From NCBI RefSeq assembly GCF_000585375.1, contig NZ_KK073874.1, positions 8,591,913 to 8,655,912 on the forward strand: a stretch of 64,000 nt of DNA, read 5' to 3'. Source of the stretch: Cryptosporangium arvum DSM 44712 (lineage in GTDB: Bacteria; Actinomycetota; Actinomycetes; Mycobacteriales; Cryptosporangiaceae). Made by a program: the position numbers and the translations under genes. Positions 7,803 to 15,756 of this stretch are shown here, one piece after another. Position 1 is the first letter of the stretch; every line of letters starts with the position of its first letter. Under the pieces are notes generated by a model, which saw nothing but the letters and a program-made list of their open reading frames with translations, made no database searches and was not told where the DNA came from.

Positions 7803-8894
7803 CTACCGGGACGCGCGAACCGACTCGACCAGGCGCCGGGCCGCCGACCAGCGCGTCCTGATCGCGCGCTCGACCGCGTCGAGGTTGTCGGCCGACAGCA
7901 CGGAGGCCAGATCACTGCCCCGGACGAAGTCGTCGAACGCGCCCTCGGTGGTGTAGGCGGGGGTCAGGCCGAACTCCTGCCGCAACCGGGTGATGTCCAC
8001 GACCCGCCCGTAGGTGAGCAGACGGATCTGCTCGGGCGAGAAGTCGATCGAACCGGCCTGACGCACGACCAGGCCCAGGTAGGGGGCGGTGATCGACGGC
8101 ACGGGCACCGGCACCCGCCCGGCCCGGCGGATCGCCTGCGAGAGCAGCAGCGACCCCGGACCGGCGACGTTGAACGTGCCCGGATGGTCCTCGCTCACGG
8201 CCGCGTACAGCGCGTCCAGGCCGTCCTCGACGTGCAGGAACTGCAGGCGGGCGTCGAAGCCCAGCACGGTGGGCACCACCGGCAGCGCGAAGTAGCGCGC
8301 CAGCGGCGTGTCGATCCGCGGGCTGAGCATGTTCGCCAGCCGCAGCGTGGTGACGATGACGTCGGGGCGACGCCGGGCGAAGCCGCGGACGTAGCCCTCG
8401 ACCTCGGTGGCGTCCTTCGCGTACCCGCTCGGCGGGCTCTGCTTGGCCTGGATGCTCTCGGTGAACACCGCCGGGTCACGCGGAGAGGCCCCGTAGACCG
8501 CCGTGGACGAGCGCACGACCAGCTTGCGGACCGTCGGGGCCTTCTGGCACGCGGCGAGCAGCTGCATCGAGCCGATGACGTTCAGCTCTTTCATCGACGC
8601 CCGACCGCCCAGGCCGGCCGGGGTCGCGAGCACGCTCATATGGACGACGGTGTCGACACCGGCGTCCGCGATGACTTTCGCGATCAACGGGTTACGGATG
8701 TCGGCTCGCACGAATTCCGTGCGGCCGATCCGCTCGGCGGTGTCCGCATCGGGCGCCACCGTGTCGACCCCGAGTACCCGTTCGATACCCGGGTCGGCCG
8801 CGAGACGAGCGGCCAGCCGACTCCCGAAGTACCGGCTCACGCCGGTGACCAGGACAACCCGGGGCAGCCCCGGCGATTTTTCCTCGACCGGCAT
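7803..8894 (-). CDS. SDR-type NAD-dependent epimerase/dehydratase family protein (Rv0501-like)
   Basis: A 363-aa extended short-chain dehydrogenase/reductase-fold protein. The nucleotide-binding motif near residues 14-27 reads VTGVSRYFGSRL, a variant of GxxGxxG. SSTAVYGASP matches the SDR Ser region. The expected YxxxK is not present in canonical spacing (GYAKDATE offers Y and K two residues apart), so catalysis may be altered or absent. It heads the operon with the PlsC-like acyltransferase and lies 21 bp after the 32-aa basic protein. The mycobacterial orthologue is annotated galE2, but epimerase activity should not be assumed. Confidence 0.85.
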   Translation of the reverse strand: MPVEEKSPGLPRVVLVTGVSRYFGSRLAARLAADPGIERVLGVDTVAPDADTAERIGRTEFVRADIRNPLIAKVIADAGVDTVVHMSVLATPAGLGGRASMKELNVIGSMQLLAACQKAPTVRKLVVRSSTAVYGASPRDPAVFTESIQAKQSPPSGYAKDATEVEGYVRGFARRRPDVIVTTLRLANMLSPRIDTPLARYFALPVVPTVLGFDARLQFLHVEDGLDALYAAVSEDHPGTFNVAGPGSLLLSQAIRRAGRVPVPVPSITAPYLGLVVRQAGSIDFSPEQIRLLTYGRVVDITRLRQEFGLTPAYTTEGAFDDFVRGSDLASVLSADNLDAVERAIRTRWSAARRLVESVRASR

Positions 8895-8914
8895 GCTGCC
8901 TCCCCGGGTGCGGC

Positions 8915-9013
8915 CTACTTCTTGTTGCGACGCTGGACGCGGGTCCGCTTCAGGAGCTTGCGGTGCTTCTTCTTCGCCATCCGCTTGCGGCGCTTCTTGA
9001 TGACCGAACCCAT
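8915..9013 (-). CDS. 32-aa highly basic protein (AURKAIP1/COX24-domain, bS22/Rv0500B-like ribosomal protein)
   Basis: A 32-residue frame from ATG 9013, too short for most gene callers: it starts [18 protein letters not shown] and ends RVQRRNKK. Nearly half the residues are Lys or Arg. The [14 protein letters not shown] core is the signature of the actinobacterial AURKAIP1/COX24-domain proteins, described in mycobacteria as a small ribosomal subunit protein (bS22). Gene order (HTH protein, this gene, SDR protein) matches Rv0500A-Rv0500B-Rv0501, which makes the call secure despite the length. Confidence 0.9.
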   Translation of the reverse strand: MGSVIKKRRKRMAKKKHRKLLKRTRVQRRNKK

Positions 9014-9135
9014 ACGACTTCCTCAGTTCACGACGACGACAGTAAGACGGACCCCCACCCTATCCCGACCCGCAGCACCAGGCCCGCCCGGGCTGGCTTG
9101 TCGAGCGCCGCCAGGCGCGAGCGCTTGAACCTGGA

Positions 9136-9234
9136 GCCCGCCCAGGGCGGCGCTGCCAGTCGAGCGCGGATCCGCCGCGTACAGGTGCGTACTCAAGGGT
9201 CCGCGCTCGCCTGGCAGCGTCGTCCTGGGCGGGC
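9136..9234. repeat. Long inverted repeat: 38-bp arms, 23-nt loop
   Basis: The left arm (9136-9173) and the reverse complement of the right arm (9197-9234) agree at 34 of 38 positions. In RNA three of the four differences become G-U wobbles, leaving one mismatch. Both arms contain GCCCGCCCAGG at the base, CGCTGCCAG in the middle and CGAGCGCGGA near the loop. The loop contains two GTAC tetramers. It is far longer than a normal intrinsic terminator. It could be a MITE-like or REP-like element, or a structured RNA. Confidence 0.8.
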
Positions 9235-9309
9235 CGCCCACCGGAAAAACGAAAAAAGCCGGGCGGTTGAGGGAAAGGGGGTCCCTCGTACGCCACGGCT
9301 CTTCTCGTG

Positions 9310-9339
9310 GGTGGTGCGCACCACCACTGGTGGTGCACC
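9310..9339. repeat. Three overlapping GGTG/CACC palindromes
   Basis: GGTGGTGCGCACCACC (9310-9325) is a perfect 16-bp palindrome. It overlaps CACCAC-TG-GTGGTG (9322-9335), which overlaps the perfect GGTGCACC (9332-9339). The same bases can therefore form mutually exclusive hairpins, or serve as an array of dimer-binding sites. Function is unknown. Confidence 0.7.
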
Positions 9340-9429
9340 TCACCCGGTCAGGTCAGGTCCTCTACCCGGAGCGGAGGAAGCAACGGACTCCCCGGCCGCT
9401 GCGTGCCCCTCTCCGGGCTGAAGCCGTCT

Positions 9430-9636
9430 CTAGGCGGTGTCGGTGAACGCGTCGCGAAGATACTCGTGAACAGCACGCTCGGGCACACGGAACGAGCGCC
9501 CGACCCGTACTGCGTTCAGCTCGCCGGAATGCACGAGCCGGTACACGGTCATCTTCGAGACTCGCATCAACGTCGCCACCTCAGCGACGGTGAGAAACCT
9601 GACGTCGGACAGATTGGACGGTCCTGCTACTGCCAT
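9430..9636 (-). CDS. Helix-turn-helix protein, excisionase/MerR-like (Rv0500A-type)
   Basis: A 68-aa DNA-binding protein from ATG 9636; an upstream in-frame start at 9762 would add an unconserved leader. Nearly the whole protein is a winged helix-turn-helix: FLTVAEVATLMRVSKMTVYR (about 12-31), then GELNAVRVGRSFRVPERAV. The excisionase family name reflects the fold only; there is no phage context. It is the mycobacterial Rv0500A-type regulator that always sits between proC and the 32-aa basic protein. It resembles BldC in size and fold but has a different recognition helix. A 7-bp dyad lies 119 bp upstream (9755-9783) and may be an operator. Confidence 0.88.
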   Translation of the reverse strand: MAVAGPSNLSDVRFLTVAEVATLMRVSKMTVYRLVHSGELNAVRVGRSFRVPERAVHEYLRDAFTDTA

Positions 9637-9930
9637 ACGACCCACCTCACCCGGGCACGTATCGGGTGCCGGCTTCCCCTCCGGCACGGTGGTCACGCAC
9701 GTGCTCTTAGTAGAGTAACGGTGCAAGTGGGAGCGAGCGACACTCTCAGCAACTCTGTCCATGCTGATCGCAACATTGGACAGTCATTCGCCCGAGTATG
9801 CCCCACTTTAGACCGACGCGATTCATGTTTTGTCACGTCCCGGGCAGCTCAATCCGTCCCACCATTTGCACACGGCGCCCGCCAATCGGACCCCAGCGCC
9901 CCCGCGAACCCCACCAGAAACGGGTTGGCG
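9637..9930. other. 294-bp intergenic region, promoter of the HTH gene
   Basis: No gene is seen. The stretch is less GC-rich than its surroundings around 9700-9840. It contains the dyad CTGTCCA (9755-9761) / TGGACAG (9777-9783). It must hold the leftward promoter of the HTH gene and the 3' end of the proC transcript; no clear intrinsic terminator was recognised. Confidence 0.45.
9755..9783. promoter_or_regulatory. 7-bp dyad, candidate operator upstream of the HTH gene
   Basis: Perfect inverted 7-mers CTGTCCA and TGGACAG are separated by 15 bp, so the half-site centres are 22 bp apart, about two helical turns. That spacing suits a dimeric or tetrameric regulator bound to one DNA face. Autoregulation by the adjacent 68-aa HTH protein is a guess. 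Confidence 0.4.
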
Positions 9931-10734
9931 TCAGTACAGCTGTCCAAGTTCGACCGACCGATCGCGGGCGGCTTCGATCGCGTCGAGCAGCGCCGCGCGC
10001 ACACCGTGGCGCTCCAGTTCGCGGATCGCCGCGATCGTCGTTCCACCCGGCGACGTAACGGCTTCGCGCAACTGCACCGGATGTGTTCCGGCCTCGCTGA
10101 GCATCTTCGCGGCGCCGAGTGCACTCTGGACGATCAGGTCGGCCGCGACGTCACGCGGGATGCCGAGCAGGATCCCGGCGTCGATCATCGCCTCGACGAG
10201 GAAGAAGAAGTACGCCGGCCCCGACCCGGAGAGCGCGGTGACCGCGTCCTGTTGCGACTCCGGCAGCCTGCGCACCTTCCCGACCGGCTGCAGCAGCGCC
10301 TCGGCCGCGGCCAGGTGCTTCTCCTCGGCGTGCGCGCCACCCGAGACGACGCTCATCGCCTCGTCGACGAGCGCCGGAGTGTTCGGCATGACCCGGATGA
10401 CCGGGACTCCGTCGGCCAGCCGGGCCTCGTAGTACTGCGTCGGGATACCCGCGGCCACCGACACCACCAGGTGGTCGGGGGTCACCAGCGGTGCCAGCGA
10501 ATCCAGCAGCACCCCGACGTCCTGCGGCTTGACCGCAACGATGAGCGTGCCCGCGTGCGCCACGGCCTCGGCCGGCGTCACCGCACGCACCTGGTACTTC
10601 TCGAGCAGGAACGCCGCCCGTTCCTCGTACCGCTCGACGATGACGATCTCGTCCGGGGTGCGCCCGGCCCGCCGGAGACCGGAGAGCAGCGCTTCGCCCA
10701 GCTTGCCGGCGCCAAAGATCGCCAATGAATTCAC
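9931..10734 (-). CDS. proC: Pyrroline-5-carboxylate reductase
   Basis: A 267-aa enzyme catalysing the last step of proline synthesis, P5C plus NAD(P)H to proline. The N-terminal dinucleotide motif is IFGAGKLGEAL. VSVAAGIPTQ and MPNTPALVDEAMS match the family, and the C-terminal signature ALSGSGPAYFFF is followed by TSPGGTTIAAIREL. Length is normal. Start ATG 10734 lies 12 bp after the stop of the proline dehydrogenase gene, so one transcript probably carries both the catabolic and the biosynthetic enzyme. This is an unusual pairing. Confidence 0.96.
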   Translation of the reverse strand: MNSLAIFGAGKLGEALLSGLRRAGRTPDEIVIVERYEERAAFLLEKYQVRAVTPAEAVAHAGTLIVAVKPQDVGVLLDSLAPLVTPDHLVVSVAAGIPTQYYEARLADGVPVIRVMPNTPALVDEAMSVVSGGAHAEEKHLAAAEALLQPVGKVRRLPESQQDAVTALSGSGPAYFFFLVEAMIDAGILLGIPRDVAADLIVQSALGAAKMLSEAGTHPVQLREAVTSPGGTTIAAIRELERHGVRAALLDAIEAARDRSVELGQLY

Positions 10735-10746
10735 GGGTACTGCCTT

Positions 10747-11667
10747 TCAGCGGGAAGAGACCAACGACCGGGCGAAGAGCGCCAGGTAGGCCGGGCGCTC
10801 GGCCAGGCGGCGCATCAGGTACGGGTACCAGTCGCGCCCGTACGGCAGGTAGATGCGAACCGTGTAACCGGCCTGCGCCAGGCGACGCTGCTCGTCGGGC
10901 CGCACCCCGTGCAGCATCTGGAACTCGAACGTGTCGGGCGTGCGGTCGTACCAGCGCGCCCGCTCCTCGCCGATCGCGACCAGGCGGGGGTCGTGCGTGG
11001 CCAGCATCGGGTAGCCGTCCCCGGCCATCAGGACGTTCAGGCACCGGACGTACGACCGATCGACGTCGAGCGCGGTCTCGAATCCGACCGACTCCGGCTC
11101 GGCGTACGCGCCCTTGCACAGCCGCACCCGCGAGCCCGCGTGCGCCAGGTCCCGGCAGTCGGTCTCGGTGCGCCGCAGGTAGGCCTGGAGGACGGCGCCG
11201 GTGTCGGGGTAGTCGCGGCGCAGCGAGGCCAGCGTGTCCAGCGTGTGGTCGGTGGTGGTGTGGTCCTCCATGTCGAGCGTCACGGTGGTGCCCACCGCCG
11301 CGGCCGACTGGCAGATCTTCCTGGCGTTCTCGGTCGCCAGCTGCGGGTCGAGACGCTGGCCCACCGCGGACAGCTTCACGCTGACCTCGGCCGGCGGCGC
11401 GAGCCCGGCCGCGGCGAGCGCGTCGAGCAGCGCGCAGTACGCGGCCGTCGTCTCCGCGGCCGCGGCCTCGTGCTCGACGTCCTCACCGAGGTGGTCGAGC
11501 GTGACGGCCAACCCGTCGGCGATCAGGTCCCGGCTGACCCGGACCGCATCGGCGACTTCATCACCCGCGACGTACCTCGCCACCAGGTTCCGGGCCACCG
11601 ACGCGTTGGTGAGCAGGCGTTCGAGGGCCGGGGTGCGGGCCGCCGCGAGAATCGCCGTTCGAAGCAT
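10747..11667 (-). CDS. Proline dehydrogenase (monofunctional PRODH)
   Basis: A 306-aa FAD-dependent proline dehydrogenase. It oxidises proline to P5C and passes electrons to the membrane quinone pool. VSVKLSAVGQRLD, TLDMEDHTTTD, QAYLRRTETD and VRLCKGAYAEPE are PRODH barrel motifs. The C-terminal helix has QMLHGVRPDEQRRL and RIYLPYGRDWYPYLMRRL, whose Arg pair binds the proline carboxylate. It lacks the P5C dehydrogenase and DNA-binding parts of large PutA proteins. It is directly followed by proC, so the P5C it makes could be reduced back to proline (a proline-P5C redox shuttle) unless a P5C dehydrogenase elsewhere competes. Confidence 0.94.
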   Translation of the reverse strand: MLRTAILAAARTPALERLLTNASVARNLVARYVAGDEVADAVRVSRDLIADGLAVTLDHLGEDVEHEAAAAETTAAYCALLDALAAAGLAPPAEVSVKLSAVGQRLDPQLATENARKICQSAAAVGTTVTLDMEDHTTTDHTLDTLASLRRDYPDTGAVLQAYLRRTETDCRDLAHAGSRVRLCKGAYAEPESVGFETALDVDRSYVRCLNVLMAGDGYPMLATHDPRLVAIGEERARWYDRTPDTFEFQMLHGVRPDEQRRLAQAGYTVRIYLPYGRDWYPYLMRRLAERPAYLALFARSLVSSR

Positions 11668-11712
11668 GGCTGGAGCCTAACGTGGGCCCGCCGTGGGGCA
11701 CGGAAAGACCAA

Positions 11713-11749
11713 CGCCCCCGGACGGGCGGGTTGTCCCGGTCCGGAGGCG
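11713..11749. terminator. Candidate hairpin between the isomerase-like and PRODH genes
   Basis: CGCCCCCGGAC (11713-11723) can pair imperfectly with GTCCGGAGGCG (11739-11749) across a 15-nt loop. It lies about 100 bp after the leftward isomerase-like gene and before PRODH. There is no clear U-tract, so it is a weak intrinsic terminator at best. Confidence 0.4.
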
Positions 11750-11852
11750 AGGTTGGGGGCGCCTTGGTGAGGCTCCCCGAAAAGAGTACGAGCGTCCTAC
11801 GTCACTCGCATCCGATCGGGGTTCATTGTCGCAATATGTGAGACGCGCTGAC

Positions 11853-12701
11853 TCAAACCGCCCCGAGATGGGCAGCGGGCGCGGCCGGCGCGGCCAGATG
11901 GAGCCGCGCGAACGCCAGCGACTCGGCCAGGTCGGCCTCCCGGCCCTCCCGGTCGAGGCCCCGGGTCGTCACCTCGACCACCACCGAGCCGTCGAAGCCC
12001 CGGGCGGCCAAGCGCTCGAGCACCACCGCGCACGGCTGGTCGCCCCGGCCCGGCACCATGTGCTCGTCCTTGAACAACCCGCTGCCGTCGGCGAGGTGCA
12101 GGTGCGCGAGCCGATCGCCCATCCGGTCGAGCAGGGCCAGCGCGTCGGTGCGGGCGACCGCGGTGTGCGACGTGTCCAGCGTGAAGTGCCGGTAGTCCCC
12201 CGACGTCGGATCCCAGTGCGGCGCGTACGGGATGAACGCCCGGCCCCGCGCGCGCAGCGGGAACATGTTCTCGACCGCGAACTTCACCGCGGTGTCGTCA
12301 CCCAGCTTCGCGATGCCGTCGACGAACGTGCGCGCGTACTCGCGCTGCCAGCGGAACGGCGGGTGGACGACGACGGTGTCCGCGCCCAGCCTCTCGGCGG
12401 CCTCCCGGGACCGCCGGAGCCGTTCCCACGGGTCAGGGCTCCAGACGCGCTGGGTGATGATGAGGCAGGGTGCGTGGACCGAGAGCACCGGCATGCCGTA
12501 CTTCTGCTGCAGATCGCGGAGGGCGTCCACGTCCTGGCTGATCGGATCGTTCCAGACCATGACTTCGACACCGTCATAGCCCAGCGCGGCAGCGAGCTCG
12601 AACGCCGCCGGGGCAGTCTCTGGGTACACCGAGGCCGTGGAGAGCCCGACTTTCGCGGCCGGGACCCGAACCGTCTGCGGTGTGTCGCCTTCCCTGGTCA
12701 C
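11853..12701 (-). CDS. Sugar phosphate isomerase/epimerase family protein (Rv0498-like TIM barrel)
   Basis: A 282-aa AP-endonuclease-2/xylose-isomerase-like TIM barrel. Features are [13 protein letters not shown] on the first strands, [26 protein letters not shown] with a metal-ligand Glu, [11 protein letters not shown], and [10 protein letters not shown] near the C-terminus. This fold binds a divalent metal in sugar isomerases, but the substrate is unknown. Its place between the Ppx/GppA phosphatase and the proline genes matches the mycobacterial ppx-Rv0497-Rv0498-proC order, without the Rv0497 membrane protein. Start ATG 12701 lies 48 bp after the phosphatase stop. Confidence 0.85.
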   Translation of the reverse strand: MTREGDTPQTVRVPAAKVGLSTASVYPETAPAAFELAAALGYDGVEVMVWNDPISQDVDALRDLQQKYGMPVLSVHAPCLIITQRVWSPDPWERLRRSREAAERLGADTVVVHPPFRWQREYARTFVDGIAKLGDDTAVKFAVENMFPLRARGRAFIPYAPHWDPTSGDYRHFTLDTSHTAVARTDALALLDRMGDRLAHLHLADGSGLFKDEHMVPGRGDQPCAVVLERLAARGFDGSVVVEVTTRGLDREGREADLAESLAFARLHLAAPAAPAAHLGAV

Positions 12702-12749
12702 TCCATCCAGAGTAGCCCCCGGTCACGACGACCGACCGCCCCGTGCCGC

Positions 12750-13736
12750 TCAGGCGTTGGCGGCCTCCTGATCAGGTAGGACCTCCGGAAGCGACGGGTC
12801 CTGGATCCCGGAGTCGAGCCAGTCGAGACGTTGCAGGATCACGCCTTCGCGCAACGCCCAGGGACAGATCTCGACCTCGATCAGCCCGAGCCGGCGCATC
12901 GTCGCCTCGGCCACCACGGCACCGGCGAGCAACTGGTGCGCGCGGCCGGCGCTGACCCCTTCGAGCTCGGCGAGGTCGGTGGCCGGGATCCGGGAGATGA
13001 ACTCGGTGATCTGACGCAGGCCGTCGATCGTCAACGTGCGGCGGACCCGCGACCCGGCCGCGGACGGCGCGGCCCCGGAGAGGCGGGCCAGCGTCCGGAA
13101 CGTCTTGGACGTGGCCACCGCCCGGTCGATCTCCCCGGCCCGCTCCACGCCGTCGGCCACGCCGTCGAGCACGCTGTCGGCGTAGTCACGCAGCTCGGTG
13201 ACCTGCTTGCGTTTCGGCGGATCGTCGGACAGCCACTCCCGGGTCAGCCGACCGGCTCCCAGCGGCACCGACAGCGCCAGCTCCGGGCTCTCGTCGATGC
13301 CCACCGCGATCTCCAGCGAGCCGCCCCCGATGTCGAGGCACAGCAACCGCCCGGCCGACCAGCCGAACCAGCGCCGGACGGCGAGGAACGTCAGCCGCGC
13401 CTCGTCCTCGCCGGAGAGCACGGACAGACCGACGCCGGTCTCCTTCCGCACCTTCTCCAGTACCTTCTCGCCGTTGCGCGCTTCGCGGATGGCCGACGTG
13501 GCGAACGCGAGCAGGTGATCGACGTCGAGCCGGAGGGCGGCGTCCTTGGCCGAGACCACGGCGTCGAGCAGAGCGTTGGCGCCTTTGTCGGAGAGCTTGC
13601 CGCTGTTGTTCACCGCCTCGGCCAGCCGCAGCACCGACTTCTCGGAGTAGGCCGGGGTGGGATGCCCGCCTCGGCGGGCGTCGACCACCAGTAGATGAAC
13701 GGTGTTCGACCCGACGTCCAAAACCCCCAACCGCAT
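12750..13736 (-). CDS. ppx: Ppx/GppA phosphatase family protein (exopolyphosphatase-like)
   Basis: About 328 aa from ATG 13736, where the phosphate-binding motif begins at once: MRLGVLDVGSNTVHLLVVD. An upstream in-frame start at 13781 would add a poorly supported leader. The second ASKHA nucleotide motif is LCLDIGGGSLEIAVG, and SAIREARNGE matches the family. Enzymes of this family hydrolyse polyphosphate and/or pppGpp; short actinobacterial forms such as Rv0496 are exopolyphosphatases preferring short chains. The nearby senX3-regX3-phoU genes give a phosphate-metabolism context. Confidence 0.9.
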   Translation of the reverse strand: MRLGVLDVGSNTVHLLVVDARRGGHPTPAYSEKSVLRLAEAVNNSGKLSDKGANALLDAVVSAKDAALRLDVDHLLAFATSAIREARNGEKVLEKVRKETGVGLSVLSGEDEARLTFLAVRRWFGWSAGRLLCLDIGGGSLEIAVGIDESPELALSVPLGAGRLTREWLSDDPPKRKQVTELRDYADSVLDGVADGVERAGEIDRAVATSKTFRTLARLSGAAPSAAGSRVRRTLTIDGLRQITEFISRIPATDLAELEGVSAGRAHQLLAGAVVAEATMRRLGLIEVEICPWALREGVILQRLDWLDSGIQDPSLPEVLPDQEAANA

Positions 13737-13812
13737 ACTCGAACGGTACGCCCTGATTCGTGTCGACTCCGACCTCGTCACCCACTGTTCACCAGGGTCG
13801 TAGGCTGGCGGC

Positions 13813-14625
13813 GTGACTCATACGGTGGCACTCCCGATGCCCCGGCCGCGCGACGCGGAGGTCGGGCTCGACTTCCCGCGGGAGTGGCTGGAAATCACCG
13901 ATCCGGCCGACCCGGAGCACGTGATCAAGGCCGACCTGACCTGGCTGCTCTCCGACTGGACGTGCATCTACGGCGCCGGCTGCCACGGGGTGGTGGAGGG
14001 CAGGGCGGAGACCGGCTGCTGCAGCCACGGGGCGTTCTTCACCGATGACGACGACGTCGCGCGCGTCGCGTCGTACGTGAAGCGGTTGACCCCGGCGGAC
14101 TGGCAGTTCTACCGCAAGAGCGCGCCGAAACACTGGACCGAGCGGGACTCGGTCGGCGACGAGGACGACCGGCTGCGCACCGCGGTGGTGGACGGCGCGT
14201 GCCTGTTCCACAACCGCGAGGGGTTCCCGGGCGGCGCCGGGTGCGCGCTGCACGCGCTCGCGCTGCGGGAAGGGCGTCACCCGCTGGAGACCAAGCCCGA
14301 CGTCTGCTGGCAACTGCCGGTGCGCCGGGAGCAGGAGTGGGTGACGCGCACCGACGGCAGCCAGGTGCTCGTCGACACGCTCGGGGAGTTCGATCGACGC
14401 GGGTGGGGTGAGGGCGGGCACGATCTGCACTGGTGGTGCACGTCCGCGCCCGAGGCGCACGTCGGCGCGGAGCCGCTCTACCGGACGTACGCGCCCGAGT
14501 TGATCGCGCTGATCGGCGAGAGCGCCTACACCGAGCTGGCCCGGCTGTGCGACGCCCGCGCCGCCCGCGGCCTGATCGCGCCGCACCCCGCCACCGTAGA
14601 AGCCACCCGCGCCGCCGGCGCCTGA
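13813..14625 (+). CDS. Conserved cysteine-rich protein of unknown function (Rv0495c-like)
   Basis: A 270-aa cytoplasmic protein with no signal peptide. Conserved-looking Cys/His clusters are spread along it: [41 protein letters not shown] and [10 protein letters not shown]. This resembles YkgJ/DUF3109-type zinc- or iron-cluster proteins and the mycobacterial Rv0495c family, which sits in the same gene neighbourhood. The pattern suggests a bound metal or cluster; the activity is unknown. It starts at GTG 13813, is divergent from the ppx-like gene (77-bp shared promoter region), and converges on the GlxA-type regulator. Confidence 0.75.
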   Translation: MTHTVALPMPRPRDAEVGLDFPREWLEITDPADPEHVIKADLTWLLSDWTCIYGAGCHGVVEGRAETGCCSHGAFFTDDDDVARVASYVKRLTPADWQFYRKSAPKHWTERDSVGDEDDRLRTAVVDGACLFHNREGFPGGAGCALHALALREGRHPLETKPDVCWQLPVRREQEWVTRTDGSQVLVDTLGEFDRRGWGEGGHDLHWWCTSAPEAHVGAEPLYRTYAPELIALIGESAYTELARLCDARAARGLIAPHPATVEATRAAGA

Positions 14626-14664
14626 GGGCGGCGCCCGCTCCACGTTCGAGCCACTATGCGACTG

Positions 14665-15639
14665 CTAGGCGGCGCCTTCGTCCGGGCACTCCTCCGAGGC
14701 GGCGCGGAACGCGCGGCGGTAGTCGCGGGGCGGTACGCCGCGGCGGCGGACGAACTGGTCGCGGAGTGCGGCCGCGGTGCCGAAGCCGACCCGCTTCGCG
14801 ACCTCCTCCACCGGCAGGTCGCCGCCCTCGAGCAGCTCCTCGGCCCGATGCAGCCGCTGCGCGAGCAGCCAGGCCCGTGGCGTGGTGCCGGTGGCGGCCC
14901 GGAAGTGACGCGCGAAGCTGCGCGGGCTCATCAGTGCCTTCGCCGCCAGCACCTCGACGGTGAGCGACTCGTGCAGGTTCGACCGCATCCAGGCGAGCAC
15001 CTCGACCAGCCGGTCGGAGTCACCGGCCTCCGGCAGCGGCGAGACGATGTACTGGGCCTGCCCACCGTCACGGTGCGGCGGGATCACCACCGACCGCGCC
15101 AACGCGTTCGCCACCCGCGCGCCGTACTCCCGGCGCACCCAGTGCAGGCAGAGGTCGAGCCCGGCGGCGCTACCGGCGCCGGTGAGCACCCGCCCCTCGT
15201 CGACGTAGAGCACGTCCGCGTCCATCGTGACGCCGGGGAACGCCCGGGAGATGAACTCGCAGTTCTGCCAGTGCGTCGTCGCCTTGCGTCCCTCGAGCAG
15301 GCCGGCCGCGGCCAGCACGAAGGTGCCGGAGCAGAAGCCCATCAGCGTGGCGCCGCGGGCGTAGGCGCGGCGCAGTGCGTCCAGGTACTCGGCCGGCGGC
15401 TGGGTGAAATCCTCCCAGGGCATCACGAGCACGAGGTCGGACACGTCGATGCGGCTGAAGTCACCGTCGAGCTGGATGGTGGCGCCGTACCGGGTGCGGA
15501 TCGGCCCCTCCTCGGCGGGGACGATCGCGAAGTCGAACTCGGGAAGGCCGATGTCGGTTCGGTCGTAGCCGAAGACCTCGGTGACGATGCCGAAGGTCAG
15601 CGCGCCGATCATGCGCGGGGTGACGCCGGTGACGATCAT
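14665..15639 (-). CDS. GlxA/FtrA-type AraC family regulator with DJ-1/PfpI domain
   Basis: A 324-aa regulator. The N-terminal half is a class-I glutamine-amidotransferase-like DJ-1/PfpI domain with the nucleophile elbow GFCSGTFVLAAAGLL. The C-terminal half carries the two AraC helix-turn-helix motifs: LTVEVLAAKALMSPRSFARH and LPVEEVAKRVGFGTAAALRD. Members sense small metabolites and usually act next to their targets. The divergent neighbour, 117 bp away, is a 60-aa Cys/His protein that is the natural candidate target. The gene is absent from the corresponding mycobacterial neighbourhood, so it is probably an insertion. Confidence 0.9.
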   Translation of the reverse strand: MIVTGVTPRMIGALTFGIVTEVFGYDRTDIGLPEFDFAIVPAEEGPIRTRYGATIQLDGDFSRIDVSDLVLVMPWEDFTQPPAEYLDALRRAYARGATLMGFCSGTFVLAAAGLLEGRKATTHWQNCEFISRAFPGVTMDADVLYVDEGRVLTGAGSAAGLDLCLHWVRREYGARVANALARSVVIPPHRDGGQAQYIVSPLPEAGDSDRLVEVLAWMRSNLHESLTVEVLAAKALMSPRSFARHFRAATGTTPRAWLLAQRLHRAEELLEGGDLPVEEVAKRVGFGTAAALRDQFVRRRGVPPRDYRRAFRAASEECPDEGAA

Positions 15640-15756
15640 GCCGCCATCATGGCAGCTTTCTTGCGCTCAGAGGAACCCTGTCATTGGCAGTTTTCTTGGC
15701 ATGGTGGTCCCGTTTGCCACTCACGCCCGAGGTGCCGTCGGCGAGACGCTTTTCGC

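Larger units (their letters stand above)
9014..9429. other. 416-bp intergenic region rich in palindromes
   Basis: No credible gene is seen between the HTH gene stop and the 32-aa protein start. The stretch contains a 99-nt near-perfect hairpin (9136-9234), an A-rich patch around 9243-9258, and three overlapping palindromes (9310-9339). Transcription of the flanking genes is leftward, so any RNA from here would lie in the leader of the 32-aa gene or the trailer of the HTH gene. Confidence 0.6.

Noticed and set aside
9430-9636. Excisionase-type HTH protein as evidence of a prophage or integrative element
   Set aside because: No integrase, attachment site or phage gene nearby; the gene is part of a conserved chromosomal order next to proC.
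9430-9636. Assignment as BldC
   Set aside because: Size and fold are alike but the recognition region (RVSKMTVYRLVHSGEL) and neighbours fit the Rv0500A-type family better.
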